From JAGVPT01 sp963772165 (GTDB taxonomy: Bacteria; Bacteroidota; Ignavibacteria; UBA10030; UBA8401): a DNA stretch of 64,000 nt. The position numbers were made by a program, and so were the translations under genes. Below, piece after piece: positions 1 to 9,636 of the stretch (position 1 is the stretch's first letter; every line of letters starts with the position of its first letter). Location of the stretch: NCBI GenBank assembly GCA_963772165.1, contig CAVYWA010000023.1:1-64000 (forward strand), written 5' to 3'. The notes beneath the pieces are model-generated. The model had not been told where the DNA came from, did no database searches, and worked only from the letters and a program-made list of their open reading frames with translations.

Positions 1-1161
1 AAGGTCTTTCGGACGAATATACTCATCGGCTGAAAGAATGGCAGCCCGCTCCAGAACGTTCTCAAGCTCACGCACATTGCCCGGCCATTGATATTCCAAC
101 AACGGCTGAATGACATCGGGATGCAGTTTTTTTGCAGTTCGGGTTTTTAATTTATGCGCAACGATTTCGTTTGCCAGCAGCGGAATATCTTCCCGTCGTT
201 CGCGCAGCGGCGGGATCGTGAGCGTGATGACATTGATGCGATAGAGCAAATCTTCTCGGAAGCGTCCTTCTTTGACGTCGTCGATAAGATGTCGATTAGT
301 GGCGGAAATAATCCGGACGTCGGATTTCATTATTTTGTTCCCCCCCACCCGGCGAAATTCTCCCGTTTGAATAAAACGAAGAAGTTTCGGCTGGAACATC
401 GGGCTGATCTCGCCGATCTCGTCCAGAAACAGTGTCCCGCCGTTCGCTAATTCGACCAGCCCCTGCCGCATTGCGTGCGCATCGGTGAACGCTCCTCTTT
501 CATGCCCGAACAATTCGCTCTCAATAAGCGTGTCGGGGATGGAGGCGCAGTTGAGAGCGACAAACGGTTTTTCGGAACGAGGGCTGTTCTTAAACAAAAA
601 ATTCGCAAACAATTCCTTGCCCGTTCCGCTGGCTCCTTCGATGAGCACGGTGGAATCGGTCGGAGCCACTTTGCTTGCCAACTCCAACGCGCCGATAAAT
701 GCCGGGCTTTGTCCGATAAGGCTTGATGACGACGCCAAACGGGCCAACTCCGATTTCATGACCTTGTTTTCAATAAGCAGCTGGCGCCGTTCCAGCGCAC
801 GCGCGATAAGCGCAATCAATTCATCGGCAGAATATGGCTTGGTGAGATAATGGAATGCACCCAGTTTCATGCACTCGACGGCGATACGAACATCATCAAC
901 GCCGGTGAGCATGATCACTTGCGTGTCGATATAGTTTTCTTTAATAAAGTGGAGAACTTCTATGCCGTCAACATTCGGCATTTTCACGTCGAGCAAGACC
1001 AAATCAAAAAAAGAATTTTGAACTGCGTTTATTGCTTCGATGCCGTTCGCCGCCGTAACCGCCGAGTATCCTTCCGATGTCAGGATCGTAGTCAGCATCT
1101 CGCGGAAACCTGATTCATCGTCAACGATAAGGATCGAAGTTGTTGGGTTGTGCTTTCCCAT
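1..1161 (-). CDS. Sigma-54-dependent response regulator, NtrC family (3' end beyond window)
   Basis: Cytoplasmic transcription activator that remodels sigma-54 RNA polymerase using ATP. The frame is open for 387 codons from an ATG at 1161 to the window edge. Residues 1-125 form a receiver domain (acidic pocket D14/D15, phospho-acceptor D58, T86, K108). An AAA+ domain follows with Walker A GASGTGK at about 176-182 and Walker B LFLDEI at 244-249. The sigma-54 contact loop reads GAFTDA (223-228) rather than the usual GAFTGA. The visible part ends in the AAA+ C-terminal region, so the Fis-type DNA-binding domain, if present, is outside the window. The sensor kinase partner is not visible. Family assignment is firm; the target genes are unknown. 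Confidence 0.95.
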   Translation of the reverse strand, partial: MGKHNPTTSILIVDDESGFREMLTTILTSEGYSAVTAANGIEAINAVQNSFFDLVLLDVKMPNVDGIEVLHFIKENYIDTQVIMLTGVDDVRIAVECMKLGAFHYLTKPYSADELIALIARALERRQLLIENKVMKSELARLASSSSLIGQSPAFIGALELASKVAPTDSTVLIEGASGTGKELFANFLFKNSPRSEKPFVALNCASIPDTLIESELFGHERGAFTDAHAMRQGLVELANGGTLFLDEIGEISPMFQPKLLRFIQTGEFRRVGGNKIMKSDVRIISATNRHLIDDVKEGRFREDLLYRINVITLTIPPLRERREDIPLLANEIVAHKLKTRTAKKLHPDVIQPLLEYQWPGNVRELENVLERAAILSADEYIRPKDL

Positions 1162-1380
1162 GGATAGATTTTAAAGTTTCTCTCTTCGAGCCATCTGTGC
1201 GCGCAATCGAATAACAAGACTCAGCACAAAGGGATTGGGCAGCGAAAGGGATCCGTAACGGTATTATTCAGAAATGAGAACGCCGGCAAACGATGATGGA
1301 TGGTTCAACGTTTTTCGAGTGCACTTCTTGTGATTGAGTCTGCTTGCGATTTGAACGCTGTTCCGGTCCCATTGCGGGAT

Positions 1381-1740
1381 TCACGTTTTCATTACTTTTT
1401 TTACGGCATCGATCAATTGCTGCACGACGATGGGCTTCTCAAGATATATCACGTTCGGATTTGAATCCCACGCCCCTGCCTGTTGCGCTTCGCCAGTGAC
1501 AAAAATCAACGGAATATTTTTCGTCGCCGGGTCGTCATGCAGCAACTCGTAAAGCATGAAGCCGTTGACGTTTTCCATCATCACATCGCTGATAATGAGG
1601 TCCGGTTTCTTCTCTTTCACGAGATCGAGCGCAATGGAGCCATCCTCAGCTTCGATAATCCCGTACCCTTCTTTGCTGAGAATAATCGTTGCCAATTTTC
1701 GCATATCGGGGTCATCATCGACGATAAGGATCGTCTTCAT
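1381..1740 (-). CDS. Single-domain (CheY-like) response regulator
   Basis: A 119-residue stand-alone receiver domain. The acidic pocket is D8/D9/D10, the phospho-acceptor is D52 in 'LIISDVMM', the switch threonine is T82 and the conserved lysine is K102 followed by proline ('LEKP'). There is no output domain, so it probably acts by protein contact or in a phosphorelay. It lies about 220 bp upstream (in transcription terms) of the sigma-54 regulator and in the same direction. Whether the two share a signalling path is inference only. Confidence 0.93.
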   Translation of the reverse strand: MKTILIVDDDPDMRKLATIILSKEGYGIIEAEDGSIALDLVKEKKPDLIISDVMMENVNGFMLYELLHDDPATKNIPLIFVTGEAQQAGAWDSNPNVIYLEKPIVVQQLIDAVKKVMKT

Positions 1741-1835
1741 CGTTCTCTCCAGTAGTGTGATCGAACCACAGCTCTATCAAACTCAATTCTCAAAACAGAG
1801 ATACCGTCCATGTTTCTTATTCGCCCGGCCCGCTC

Positions 1836-4800
1836 TTATGGCTTCTTGAACGGCGGCACCGGCGGGAATGTAAACGGATTTTCCGTCGCTTTCTTAAGCG
1901 CCGCTTCTATCGCTTTTTCCAGCTGCGGGTCTTTCCCCGACATCACGCTTCCGGGGTCGTTATCAACCCAGATGTCGGGGTCACCGCCATGGTTTTCGAT
2001 GAGCCATTCACCGGTCTGTCCGTAAAAACCGGTGTTCGACTGTTCTACTTTTCCGTTGTCAATCGTAATTTGTGTATTCTGAATTCCTACAAGTCCGCCC
2101 CACGATGTTACTCCTACGATCGTCCCAAGCTTTCTCGCTTTGAAGCTTTCGAGGAAGGCCTCGCCATCGGACCCGTTGTCTTCGTTCGAGACCACGACAT
2201 AATTTCCTGCCGATGTACTTCCCGGATAGCGCAGCGGGAGCATTCCGTGCAATGCACTCTGCGCCGTTACTTTTCGTTCGAGTTTATCGATGAGGAAATA
2301 TTCAGTCCATCCCCCGCTGTTTCTCCGGACGTCAATGATGATTGCATCCTTATACCGGAAGGCGCGCCAGAATTTATCGAATTCTCCTATCCCGCCCGCT
2401 CCCATCGCATTGATATGCATATAGCCGACTTTTCCGTTCGTCTCCTTCGAGACTTTATCGATATTATTGGCAAGCCAGCGCGCATAACGGAGATTATTAT
2501 CGTTGCGGATCGGCTCGACGTCATACACCTTCGACCCTTGCATGGTCGGTTTGGCATTGACGGTGATGCTGACTTTCTGGCCGCTGCTCACCTGCAAATA
2601 TTTATTATAATCATCCGGGACCTTAAGTTCTGTCCCGTTGATTGCCAGCAAATAATATCCTTCATGAATATCAAAGTCGGGACGCGAAAGGGGAGCGGTA
2701 ATACTTGCATTGTATTCCGTCGGACCGTAGATCTTTTCGAATTTGTAAAAGCCGGATTTCTTATCCGCGACGAGGTCCGCACCGAGCCAGCCGGTGTAAA
2801 GCATAGGGGGTGTCGGTGAAACCGTTCCGGCATCGCCGCCGCCAATGTACGTATGCGATACGCAGAGCTCCCCCACCATTTGCTGCATCACCCAGTTCAA
2901 CTCTTCGCGGGAACTGAGGCCTGGAATGTATGCCCGGTATTTCTCGCCGATGGCCTTCCAGTCGTGGCCGTACATGTTGGGGTCGTAGAAGAAATCCCGG
3001 TACCATCGCCAGCAATCGTTGAATATTTGATTCCATTCCGCAACATAATCCACCGTATACACCATCCCGCCAAGGCTGACCTTCTCTCCCGCACTCGCTG
3101 AAGAAAATGCCTTATCGAATGGCGTTACGAAAACGTCGTTCTCTTTTTCGATGAGCAACTCCTCGCCGTTGAGCGACAGGTCGAAATCGCTGACTTTATC
3201 CCCGAGCACCGCGTCTTTCTTCCCAGCCATATCATACATCATCAGCTGCCATTTCGTTGCGCCGTTTGGTTTGAATATTTCTTCGTACTCGTCCTCCGTA
3301 AAGCGGTCGATGGCGCACCACGCTACTTTTCCTTTTCCCGCTTTAAGGTAGAAATAGTTGCCGGCGGGGACGGGAAGCGGGTACGTGCGTTTCTGCAAGC
3401 CATCAACATCGATGTGAACATCTCCGGATTCCTTTTTCTTCGCATCGTTCTCGTCCGATTCTACAAAAGGAGGTTTCTCGCCATCTTTCAATTGTACGGC
3501 CATGACGGTCTGGGGCGTCCGAATCGTGTGGTCATCCTCATAAAAATCCATCAGAATGTCAAAATTCCGGCTCGAAACAAAATAAAGATAGTCGCCATTC
3601 TGGTCGAAGCAGGGGTAAAGATTGTCGAAGAAATCATCGGTCACTGCGTATTTTTTCTCTTCTTCGACATTGTAGATAAAGATCTGGCTGTTTCGATTAT
3701 ACTGGACGAGACTGTAGCACACCCACTTGCTGTCCGGCGACCAGTTGTAATCGCTGACCTCCCAATAAAATTCATCGTTCTTGAGCTGGTTCGATTCATC
3801 GATTTTCGTCAACTTCTTCGTCGCAACATCGAGAACAAAAATAGCAAAATCCTTGTTGCCGAAAAGGATCTTCTTTCCATCCGGAGACCATTGACAGTGG
3901 TACACCGTGCGGTCGAGCGTTGTCGTTAACTGTGTCCATACCCCGCCGGCAGCGCTTTGGGTGTAGAGTTGATACTCTCCGGATTTATCCGAGAAGAATG
4001 CTACGGTTTTTCCGTCGGGCGAAAATTGAGGATACCGTTCGCGGGTGCCGGGCGAATTCGAGAGATTTTTTGTCTCTCCTTTTCCCGCCGGGATGACAAA
4101 GAGATCGCCACGCGCTTCGACGACAACTTTCTTCCCATCGTTGGACACACCGACGCTGTGGACGTAATCTTTCGGGTTCATCGGCTTCGTTCTCAATGCC
4201 CATCGATCGGAAGGGCATTCGACTGAAACTTTTTTCACCTCTCCGCTCGCAATGTTCAGCAGATGAATAAAGCCGTCATGGACGAATACAATCATCGCGC
4301 CGTCGGTCGACGGCATCATCACATCAACATCGCTGAACGATGTGATCTCATCGACGTTCTGTGTAGATAAATTTTGTTTGTAAAGGTTGGAAACGCCGTT
4401 TGTGCGGTCGGAGACAAAATACATTGCGTCGCCAATCCACATCGGATAGCAGTTCTTCCCGACATAATCCGTTACCCGCGTGAACACTGCGGTTGTAAAA
4501 TCATACATCCAGATATCCGGATACTGCCCTCCTTTATACCGTTTCCAATAATTTTCTTCGCTTCCTCTTCTTTGGTAAACCATTTTCTTTCCGTCCGGCG
4601 AGAAACTGCAGAGGCGTCCCCGGTCGATAGGAAATCGCTCGGGAGCGGAACCGTTTTTGTTGACGAAATAAAGATTAGGGTCTCTTCCGATAAAGTTTTC
4701 CGCAAAAGACCGATAGACGATCCGTTCCCCGTCGGGCGTCCAGCAGACCACCTGTGCGCCTCCGGACTGATACGTCACTCGAACGGGTTCTCCCCCTTCC

Positions 4801-5081
4801 GAGGGAATAACATACACATTCGACGAACCGTCATAGCTCCCGGTGAAAGCAATCCACTTTCCATCCGGCGAGAATTTTGCACTATACTCCATTCCGGGGG
4901 CACTGGTAAGACGGCGGGCAATTCCGCCGCTGACTGTCGACAGCCAGAGATCCCCTTCATATGTAAAGACGATCTTATCTTTATAAATGTCAGGGTACCT
5001 CATGAAACGGGCCTCGTTTCCAGCGTCCAATCCTTCAAAAAGAATGAGAAGGAGCGTCAGTGAGTTCAGAAGTCGCTTCAT
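1836..5081 (-). CDS. Secreted tricorn-like S41 family protease
   Basis: A 1081-residue protein of the tricorn protease family, which degrades peptides. It starts at an ATG preceded by AAAGGA and has an N-terminal hydrophobic stretch that looks like a signal peptide, so it is probably periplasmic or exported. The first ~600 residues carry many WD40/PD40-like beta-propeller repeats ('FSPDGKWIAF', 'WTPDGERIVY', 'FSPDGKTVAF'). Then come the tricorn C1 region, a PDZ domain (about 780-860) and the S41 catalytic core. Candidate catalytic residues are H743 in 'ELCVSHTYIGG' and S971 in 'NGSDGEAF', close to the archaeal tricorn numbering. The C-terminal 'ENHGGDPDIWVDNDP' is typical of the family. It looks full length and monocistronic. 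Confidence 0.93.
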   Translation of the reverse strand: MKRLLNSLTLLLILFEGLDAGNEARFMRYPDIYKDKIVFTYEGDLWLSTVSGGIARRLTSAPGMEYSAKFSPDGKWIAFTGSYDGSSNVYVIPSEGGEPVRVTYQSGGAQVVCWTPDGERIVYRSFAENFIGRDPNLYFVNKNGSAPERFPIDRGRLCSFSPDGKKMVYQRRGSEENYWKRYKGGQYPDIWMYDFTTAVFTRVTDYVGKNCYPMWIGDAMYFVSDRTNGVSNLYKQNLSTQNVDEITSFSDVDVMMPSTDGAMIVFVHDGFIHLLNIASGEVKKVSVECPSDRWALRTKPMNPKDYVHSVGVSNDGKKVVVEARGDLFVIPAGKGETKNLSNSPGTRERYPQFSPDGKTVAFFSDKSGEYQLYTQSAAGGVWTQLTTTLDRTVYHCQWSPDGKKILFGNKDFAIFVLDVATKKLTKIDESNQLKNDEFYWEVSDYNWSPDSKWVCYSLVQYNRNSQIFIYNVEEEKKYAVTDDFFDNLYPCFDQNGDYLYFVSSRNFDILMDFYEDDHTIRTPQTVMAVQLKDGEKPPFVESDENDAKKKESGDVHIDVDGLQKRTYPLPVPAGNYFYLKAGKGKVAWCAIDRFTEDEYEEIFKPNGATKWQLMMYDMAGKKDAVLGDKVSDFDLSLNGEELLIEKENDVFVTPFDKAFSSASAGEKVSLGGMVYTVDYVAEWNQIFNDCWRWYRDFFYDPNMYGHDWKAIGEKYRAYIPGLSSREELNWVMQQMVGELCVSHTYIGGGDAGTVSPTPPMLYTGWLGADLVADKKSGFYKFEKIYGPTEYNASITAPLSRPDFDIHEGYYLLAINGTELKVPDDYNKYLQVSSGQKVSITVNAKPTMQGSKVYDVEPIRNDNNLRYARWLANNIDKVSKETNGKVGYMHINAMGAGGIGEFDKFWRAFRYKDAIIIDVRRNSGGWTEYFLIDKLERKVTAQSALHGMLPLRYPGSTSAGNYVVVSNEDNGSDGEAFLESFKARKLGTIVGVTSWGGLVGIQNTQITIDNGKVEQSNTGFYGQTGEWLIENHGGDPDIWVDNDPGSVMSGKDPQLEKAIEAALKKATENPFTFPPVPPFKKP

Positions 5082-5565
5082 ATGAGATCCTTTGAATGAT
5101 GTTTTATATTGATGATTTCGACAAATTTTGCAATCCCCGGGATTTGCTCGAAAATCGTATGGCCGCTCTAATATTGGATTGCTACATAGCGAATAATTCC
5201 CACAATTTCAAGTCGCCGGGGAAACCTTCGCTAAGCGTTCATGACTATCATTTAAAAACCTGTAGAGCCGTCCATCTCTTTACTCGATATGCTGCTCTTC
5301 TTACAAACGAATGGAATTATGTTTGAAAAAAATGGGGTTATAAATAATTGAAAGGGGGCGGCCAAGACAAAAACTCCGAGAATCAATATTCGTGGCAATC
5401 CGGCTGCAAAAAGATGAGAGCGGCATGGCATTCAGTTTTCTTAGACAGATAATCTTGAGAAGGCTATAAAGTTACCTGAGTAGAGAAAAGACCGAACAGA
5501 CTGTACGTCGTACAAAACTCCAACGAGTTACATTCCCTTTCTTCTTGCCAGAGATTTTTGCGAAG
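5082..5565. other. Intergenic region without a recognisable gene
   Basis: 484 bp between the divergent tricorn protease and the plus-strand nucleotidyltransferase remnant. A short open frame on the plus strand at 5096-5326 has no ribosome binding site or recognisable motif, and I do not call it. The stretch should hold the protease promoter, but I cannot place it confidently. Confidence 0.5.
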
Positions 5566-6269
5566 ATGAAACAGACGTTGACTCCTTTTCAACAGGATGT
5601 TTTGCGGACGTTTGCGTACTTCGACGTTTTTTCGTATCCCTCTCAAAGTACCAGGTGGATGCATTCCTTCCGCGCAATTCCGTAACACTTCAGCGCTTGG
5701 AAGAAACTCTCCGCTGTTTGGTGGAATTCCGCCTGCTGCGGTTCGAGAACGATTACTATTTTTTTTCCGACCGAACGCCGGAAATCGTAGCGACCCGTCT
5801 TGAAAATGAACGCCGTGCCGCAATGATGTTGAAAAGGGCTCGATGGGTATCACTTTTTCTCAAACAAATTCCATTCGTCAGAGCTGTTTTTATCACCGGA
5901 TCATTATCAAAAAACGTAGCGAACAGTTCAAGCGACGTCGATTTCATGATCGTGACGGCACCGGGCCGGCTGCGGATCCCTAAAATGATATTGACCGCGG
6001 TGAGACGAATATTCCTTTTTAACTCGATCAAGTACTTCTGCTTCAATCTCTTCGTCACCGAACACGGATTATTATTTTCCGAAAAGAATATTTTCAATGC
6101 AGTCGAGATTGCAACAACCCAGGTCCTCTGGAACGAAACGGCCTATCAAGGATTTCAATCGGTAAATTCTTGGACACAGCATTATCTGCCGAATTGGGGT
6201 CACTCGCGCCTGCCGATGAACCCTCTTCCAAAAGCTCCTTCACCTTTTCAGAAAGCGGCTGAATTTTAA
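5566..6269 (+). pseudogene. Nucleotidyltransferase-fold protein, frameshifted and probably 3'-truncated
   Basis: The only plus-strand gene I can support. It starts at ATG 5566 with 'MKQTLTPFQQDVLRTFAYFDVF', then needs one extra base in the CCC run at 5638-5640 to enter the frame that continues as 'KYQVDAFLPRNSVTLQRLEE' to 6269. The restored product is about 234 residues: a winged-helix-like N-terminus, then the nucleotidyltransferase signature 'GSLSKNVANSSSDVDFMIV' (G-S plus D-x-D). From memory, relatives are usually longer, so the 3' end may be lost. It meets the broken glycosyltransferase tail to tail at 6269/6270. Substrate unknown. The frameshift could be a sequencing error. Confidence 0.6.
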
Positions 6270-6942
6270 TTAAACCTGCTTCCGCTCACTTCGATCGATA
6301 CTTTTTTTATGAAGGTCGCTCGAAGCTATTGGAAAAGGAAAAACGCGCACCTCGAAGCTCCCGGCCGGATTCAGCACGATCAATTTTTTACCGGCATCGC
6401 GGCCCGCCGCATTCAGTGCGTGTAACCCGCGAATGTTTTCTCGAAGGTCGAGGCGCGGCAACGATTCCGGTATCGGCCCAGCCCCAAGCTTGTCGACCGT
6501 TTTTCTCGTTCGGTCCCCGGCGGCGCAAAGAAAACCGGTCGAATTCGGAAAAACTTTTGGGACGCATTATCCGTCGAAGCACCCTGCTGAGTGTATTTCT
6601 CTGGAGGTCGATGACAATGTCATAATATGCTTGCAGCAGCCGCGGAACAAGACACACCGCACTTCCATATTGCCGCGTCCGATCTCTCCCTCCGCCGATG
6701 GTGTACACCGTATCGAACATTTTCATCGCGCGAGGAAGATCGCTAAACTCCTCTCTCGTCAGAAAATGGAATTGAGCTGACGGCCAAAGAGCATGGAGTG
6801 CCTGCAAGTACGGAAGCGTAATGACAATGTCTCCTAATGTTTGAAATCGAATGGCGAGAATTTTTTGCGGATGGGTTCGGCTGTTCCATGGAACGGCTCG
6901 AATCGATTCTTTTTTTTCCGGGATGGGCTTTACCGCGGTCAC
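6270..6942 (-). pseudogene. Glycosyltransferase family 9 (heptosyltransferase-like), frameshifted and truncated
   Basis: Family 9 glycosyltransferases add heptose or related sugars to lipopolysaccharide. The N-terminal half is clear: 'ILAIRFQTLGDIVITLPYLQ', then 'DTVYTIGGG', 'YDIVIDLQRN' and 'SEFDRFS'. Near 6515-6525 the frame changes and resumes as 'AGDRTRKTVDKLGAG', through 'ENIRGLHALNAAG' and 'KKLIVLNPAGSFEVR', the conserved start of the second domain, before ending about 20 codons later. Most of the C-terminal nucleotide-sugar domain is missing. I set the start at GTG 6942, which lies past the terminator of the upstream gene; the exact start is uncertain. Confidence 0.65.
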
Positions 6943-7009
6943 TCGAATCGAGAAAGAATGCTTGTGAGTGTCTCTTGTGTCATTAAGAACAGCTTGATAC
7001 TTCCGTACA

Positions 7010-7042
7010 CAAAAAATGCGACACACTTTTCTTGTATCGCAT
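7010..7042 (-). terminator. Rho-independent terminator after the pilin-like gene
   Basis: On the minus strand ATGCGATAC (7042 downward) pairs with GTGTGTCGCAT (ending 7016) around an AAGAAAA loop, followed directly by a T run at 7011-7016. It lies 30 bp past the stop of the gene ending at 7073. Confidence 0.7.
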
Positions 7043-7072
7043 CTCAAAAAAATGAACCGACGTTGGGAACTC

Positions 7073-7486
7073 TTAACTCAACTTAGAATATTCAGTTGCG
7101 TCCGGCTGCTGGTAAATTCGTTGGAGCGTCCACTTCACGCCGTTATATTGTAAGATCGCAACCATCGTCACCTGAAATCCATTGTACGTTCCCGTCGACG
7201 TCACACGTATTTGCGTAGTTAAAAAGCCTGCCGGCCGGTCTGCCAGGTACGTTACGCTTCCGCCGTTCAAGCTCACTGTGCTCGAAGGGAAGCTTGCCGC
7301 CGAGTTACCTCCGACATCTCCCAGCGCGAACTTGACGCCTGCATTGGATATCTGCCGTGCGTCGTCGTGGTAAGCCTGAGACTGTGCAACGCCATAGATA
7401 GCCTGGTCCGTCGACGTAAACAGCAATGCATACATACCGATCATGACGTATGCGCCGAGCCCTATGATAACCTTCGATGTTCCCAC
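7073..7486 (-). CDS. Small pilin-like protein with one N-terminal membrane helix
   Basis: 137 residues. The N-terminus 'MGTSKVIIGLGAYVMIGMYA' begins a single hydrophobic helix of about 20 residues. A small domain rich in Ser, Thr, Gly and Val follows ('GDVGGNSAASFPSSTVSLNG', 'LQYNGVKWTLQRIY'). The shape resembles PilX-like or other minor pilin-type proteins of type IV pili or type II secretion, but I see no prepilin peptidase site, so the comparison is weak. It has its own terminator and no pilus genes beside it. Confidence 0.6.
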   Translation of the reverse strand: MGTSKVIIGLGAYVMIGMYALLFTSTDQAIYGVAQSQAYHDDARQISNAGVKFALGDVGGNSAASFPSSTVSLNGGSVTYLADRPAGFLTTQIRVTSTGTYNGFQVTMVAILQYNGVKWTLQRIYQQPDATEYSKLS

Positions 7487-7759
7487 GTACTTTCCTTATT
7501 AGTTCGGCTTACCTACAAATGAAGAGCTTCATCCGAAGCTTTTTTTGTTCTTCAACTGTATACAAGATAATCAAATACGGAAAAAAAACAATGGTGTAGA
7601 TCACGTATTTATGAAACTACGGTATAAACTGGAGAATTCCTCTAATTCACCTAAAAAACACCGATATTCTGCTTCAGCATTTAACAGGTTTGCAGCCCTT
7701 TAGGTTCCAGATTTTGGCGTATGAGCGCAATTTTATTGAAAAATGAACATAAAAAGCTG
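7487..7759. other. AT-rich intergenic region
   Basis: No convincing gene. Rich in A and T near 7540-7680, including long A runs. It probably holds the promoter of the pilin-like gene. Confidence 0.5.
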
Positions 7760-7967
7760 CTACAACCGTAATAACCCATAAATCATGAGAAAGCCGAAAA
7801 AAAGAATCATGCTTGAGACAGAGAACCCGCTGATGACCACAATAGCCAAAGGCTGCTGCATTGGAACGCCGGCTCCAATCCCGGGAGATAAAGGCAGAAG
7901 TGCAAAAGCCACAGCCAATGATCGTCATCAAGATCGGCCACACGCGGACGGACGTAGCCTGTCATAA
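7760..7967 (-). pseudogene. C-terminal remnant of an RND efflux transporter
   Basis: Read on the minus strand with one frame change, this encodes 'VRPRVWPILMTIIGCGFALL', then 'PLSPGIGAGVPMQQPLAIVV' and 'ISGFSVSSMILFFGFLMIYG', ending at a stop at 7760. The pattern (RPILMT, G-x-LPL, G-x-GA, QPLA-VVIGG) is the last transmembrane pair of heavy-metal or drug RND pumps of the CusA/CzcA/AcrB type. Upstream there is no trace of the other ~900 residues, so this is a relic of a deletion. The rest of the gap up to 8123 shows nothing. Confidence 0.55.
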
Positions 7968-8123
7968 TGATTTTTCAAGGTTCCATCCTTGAGCCTGCAT
8001 TATTTTTGCATGATGAAAGGCGAAGGTTCCATTTTCTTCTTTCGGCTGTAGAAATAAAATTGAATAGAAAAGCGATTAAAGAGATTTAGGTCTGAGGAAT
8101 AAAAGCCGCAGCAAATAGACGAC

Positions 8124-9245
8124 TCAAATTTCAGCGAGTAATCCAAGCAGCGCATCGACACAACTGCCCATGCTGAATCGTCGGAGGGCATCTTCGCGTG
8201 CGGCATGGGCGAGGGATGTTCGGAGTTTTTCGTCGACAAGAAGCTTTTCAATAGCTGTAGCAACTGCTTCAACGTTTCGCGGTTCGACAAGCAGTCCGGT
8301 TTGTCCGTCTGCAATAATTTCCGGCAAACCGCCGGCATTCGTGGCAATGACTGGCTTTTCCATCGCCATGGCTTCAATAACGACGAGTCCGAATGTCTCG
8401 CCAAACGATGGAAGAACAAAAATATCGAGAGCCGCCATCAGGCGAGGGACGTCATCGGTAAAGGAGAGAAATTTCACGTAGCGGTTGGCACCGATTTCAT
8501 GGCAGAGTTTTTCCAGGTACGTTTTGTACCCCGGCTCTCCGGCAGTTTCATCTCCCGCGATAACAAACAAAACTTCGGGATTGCGCTTCGCAACTTCGGG
8601 GACGGCACGGAGGAGCACCTCCTGTCCTTTGCCGGGATCGAGCCGGCCAAGCACACCGATGATTTTTTTATCATGCGGCAATCCAAAAAAGGACCTGGCT
8701 TCTCGCTGTCCGAAAAGCGAAGGGTCAAATCGATGAACGTCGGTTCCGAGCGGAACAACTTTTACTTTCTTACCTGCCATCCGAGTACACGCAAGTACAT
8801 TCTCTCTCATACCGCGCGTAAGAGTTATCCAGAGTGAAAGCGTCGAAAAAATCCATGTATGCCAAAAATCACGCTTGTTGTGGCGTGAGTCCATCTGCTG
8901 ATAAAATACAAGTTTTGCCGACGGCGAAAAGTATGAGGCAAGAGAAGCAAGATGAATATCCTGCGATTGCATCAATACGACTCGTTCGATGTTGTTATCC
9001 CTAAGAATTCCTGCAAGATGGAGCGCCACCGGGATGTCGCCGTACTTCCATCGCGGCGCAAGTGTAACCATATTGAGGCCTAATTCGACAGCGCGCTGCT
9101 GAAGCGGAGATGATGGCGGGACGATAACCATCGCGTATGCCCCTTTGGATTTCATACCCTTTGCGAGGCGAAGCGTAGAGAGTTCAAGCCCGCCCAGCGA
9201 ACGTGAAAAACAAACCAGAGCGATCCGCTGTTGAGAATTATTCAT
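8124..9245 (-). CDS. Glycosyltransferase family 4 (GT-B fold)
   Basis: Transfers a sugar from a nucleotide-sugar donor, probably in surface polysaccharide or glycolipid synthesis at the inner face of the membrane. About 373 residues from ATG 9245; the frame also opens upstream from a TTG, but the ATG matches where the family begins ('RIALVCFSRSLGGLELSTLR'). The C-terminal domain has 'IGVLGRLDPGKGQEVLLRA' and the donor-site motif 'PSFGETFGLVVIEAMAMEKP' (E-x7-E type), then 'NAGGLPEIIADGQTGLLV'. Full length. It stands near the degraded family 9 glycosyltransferase, so this may be the surviving part of a surface-sugar locus. Acceptor unknown. Confidence 0.92.
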   Translation of the reverse strand: MNNSQQRIALVCFSRSLGGLELSTLRLAKGMKSKGAYAMVIVPPSSPLQQRAVELGLNMVTLAPRWKYGDIPVALHLAGILRDNNIERVVLMQSQDIHLASLASYFSPSAKLVFYQQMDSRHNKRDFWHTWIFSTLSLWITLTRGMRENVLACTRMAGKKVKVVPLGTDVHRFDPSLFGQREARSFFGLPHDKKIIGVLGRLDPGKGQEVLLRAVPEVAKRNPEVLFVIAGDETAGEPGYKTYLEKLCHEIGANRYVKFLSFTDDVPRLMAALDIFVLPSFGETFGLVVIEAMAMEKPVIATNAGGLPEIIADGQTGLLVEPRNVEAVATAIEKLLVDEKLRTSLAHAAREDALRRFSMGSCVDALLGLLAEI

Positions 9246-9636
9246 ACTTGTAAGGGGAGCAGCTCGTCCCTCTCGACCGGGCAATGAGCTTGCAAGATTC
9301 GGCTCCGGAGGAAAATTACCACAGGAAAGAAAAATACTTCACACTCTTATTCCTGGCTCTTTAAATAATTTGTGATGAACAGAGATGAGTTTTGAACTCC
9401 TGATATTGGCGTTGATTGGATTACTCCGTGTAGTCAATATAAGAGGTCGAATGAGGATTATCAAGAAGACCGATAGTCGGGCAACGCTCAAGTTCGGTGA
9501 GTTGTCGGACACATTATCCTAGAAATCTCAAATATTGAAATATTTGGTAAGGAATATTGAAAGGTGTCCGACGACTTCAGACGAGAGTCATGGCATCCTT
9601 TTTCCCCTTTTGTATTTTTAAAATATATTTGAGCCG
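9246..9636. other. Intergenic region without a recognisable gene
   Basis: 391 bp between the glycosyltransferase and the glycine-rich lipoprotein. Short frames on both strands lack ribosome binding sites and motifs. I see nothing else of note. Confidence 0.5.

Noticed and set aside
1989..2819. Plus-strand open frame of 276 codons
   Set aside because: Lies wholly antisense to the catalytic part of the tricorn-like protease, which has clear motifs.
7674..7943. Minus-strand 89-codon frame as a real small membrane protein
   Set aside because: Its first part matches one frame of the RND remnant and the rest is out of frame, so it is better explained as pseudogene sequence.
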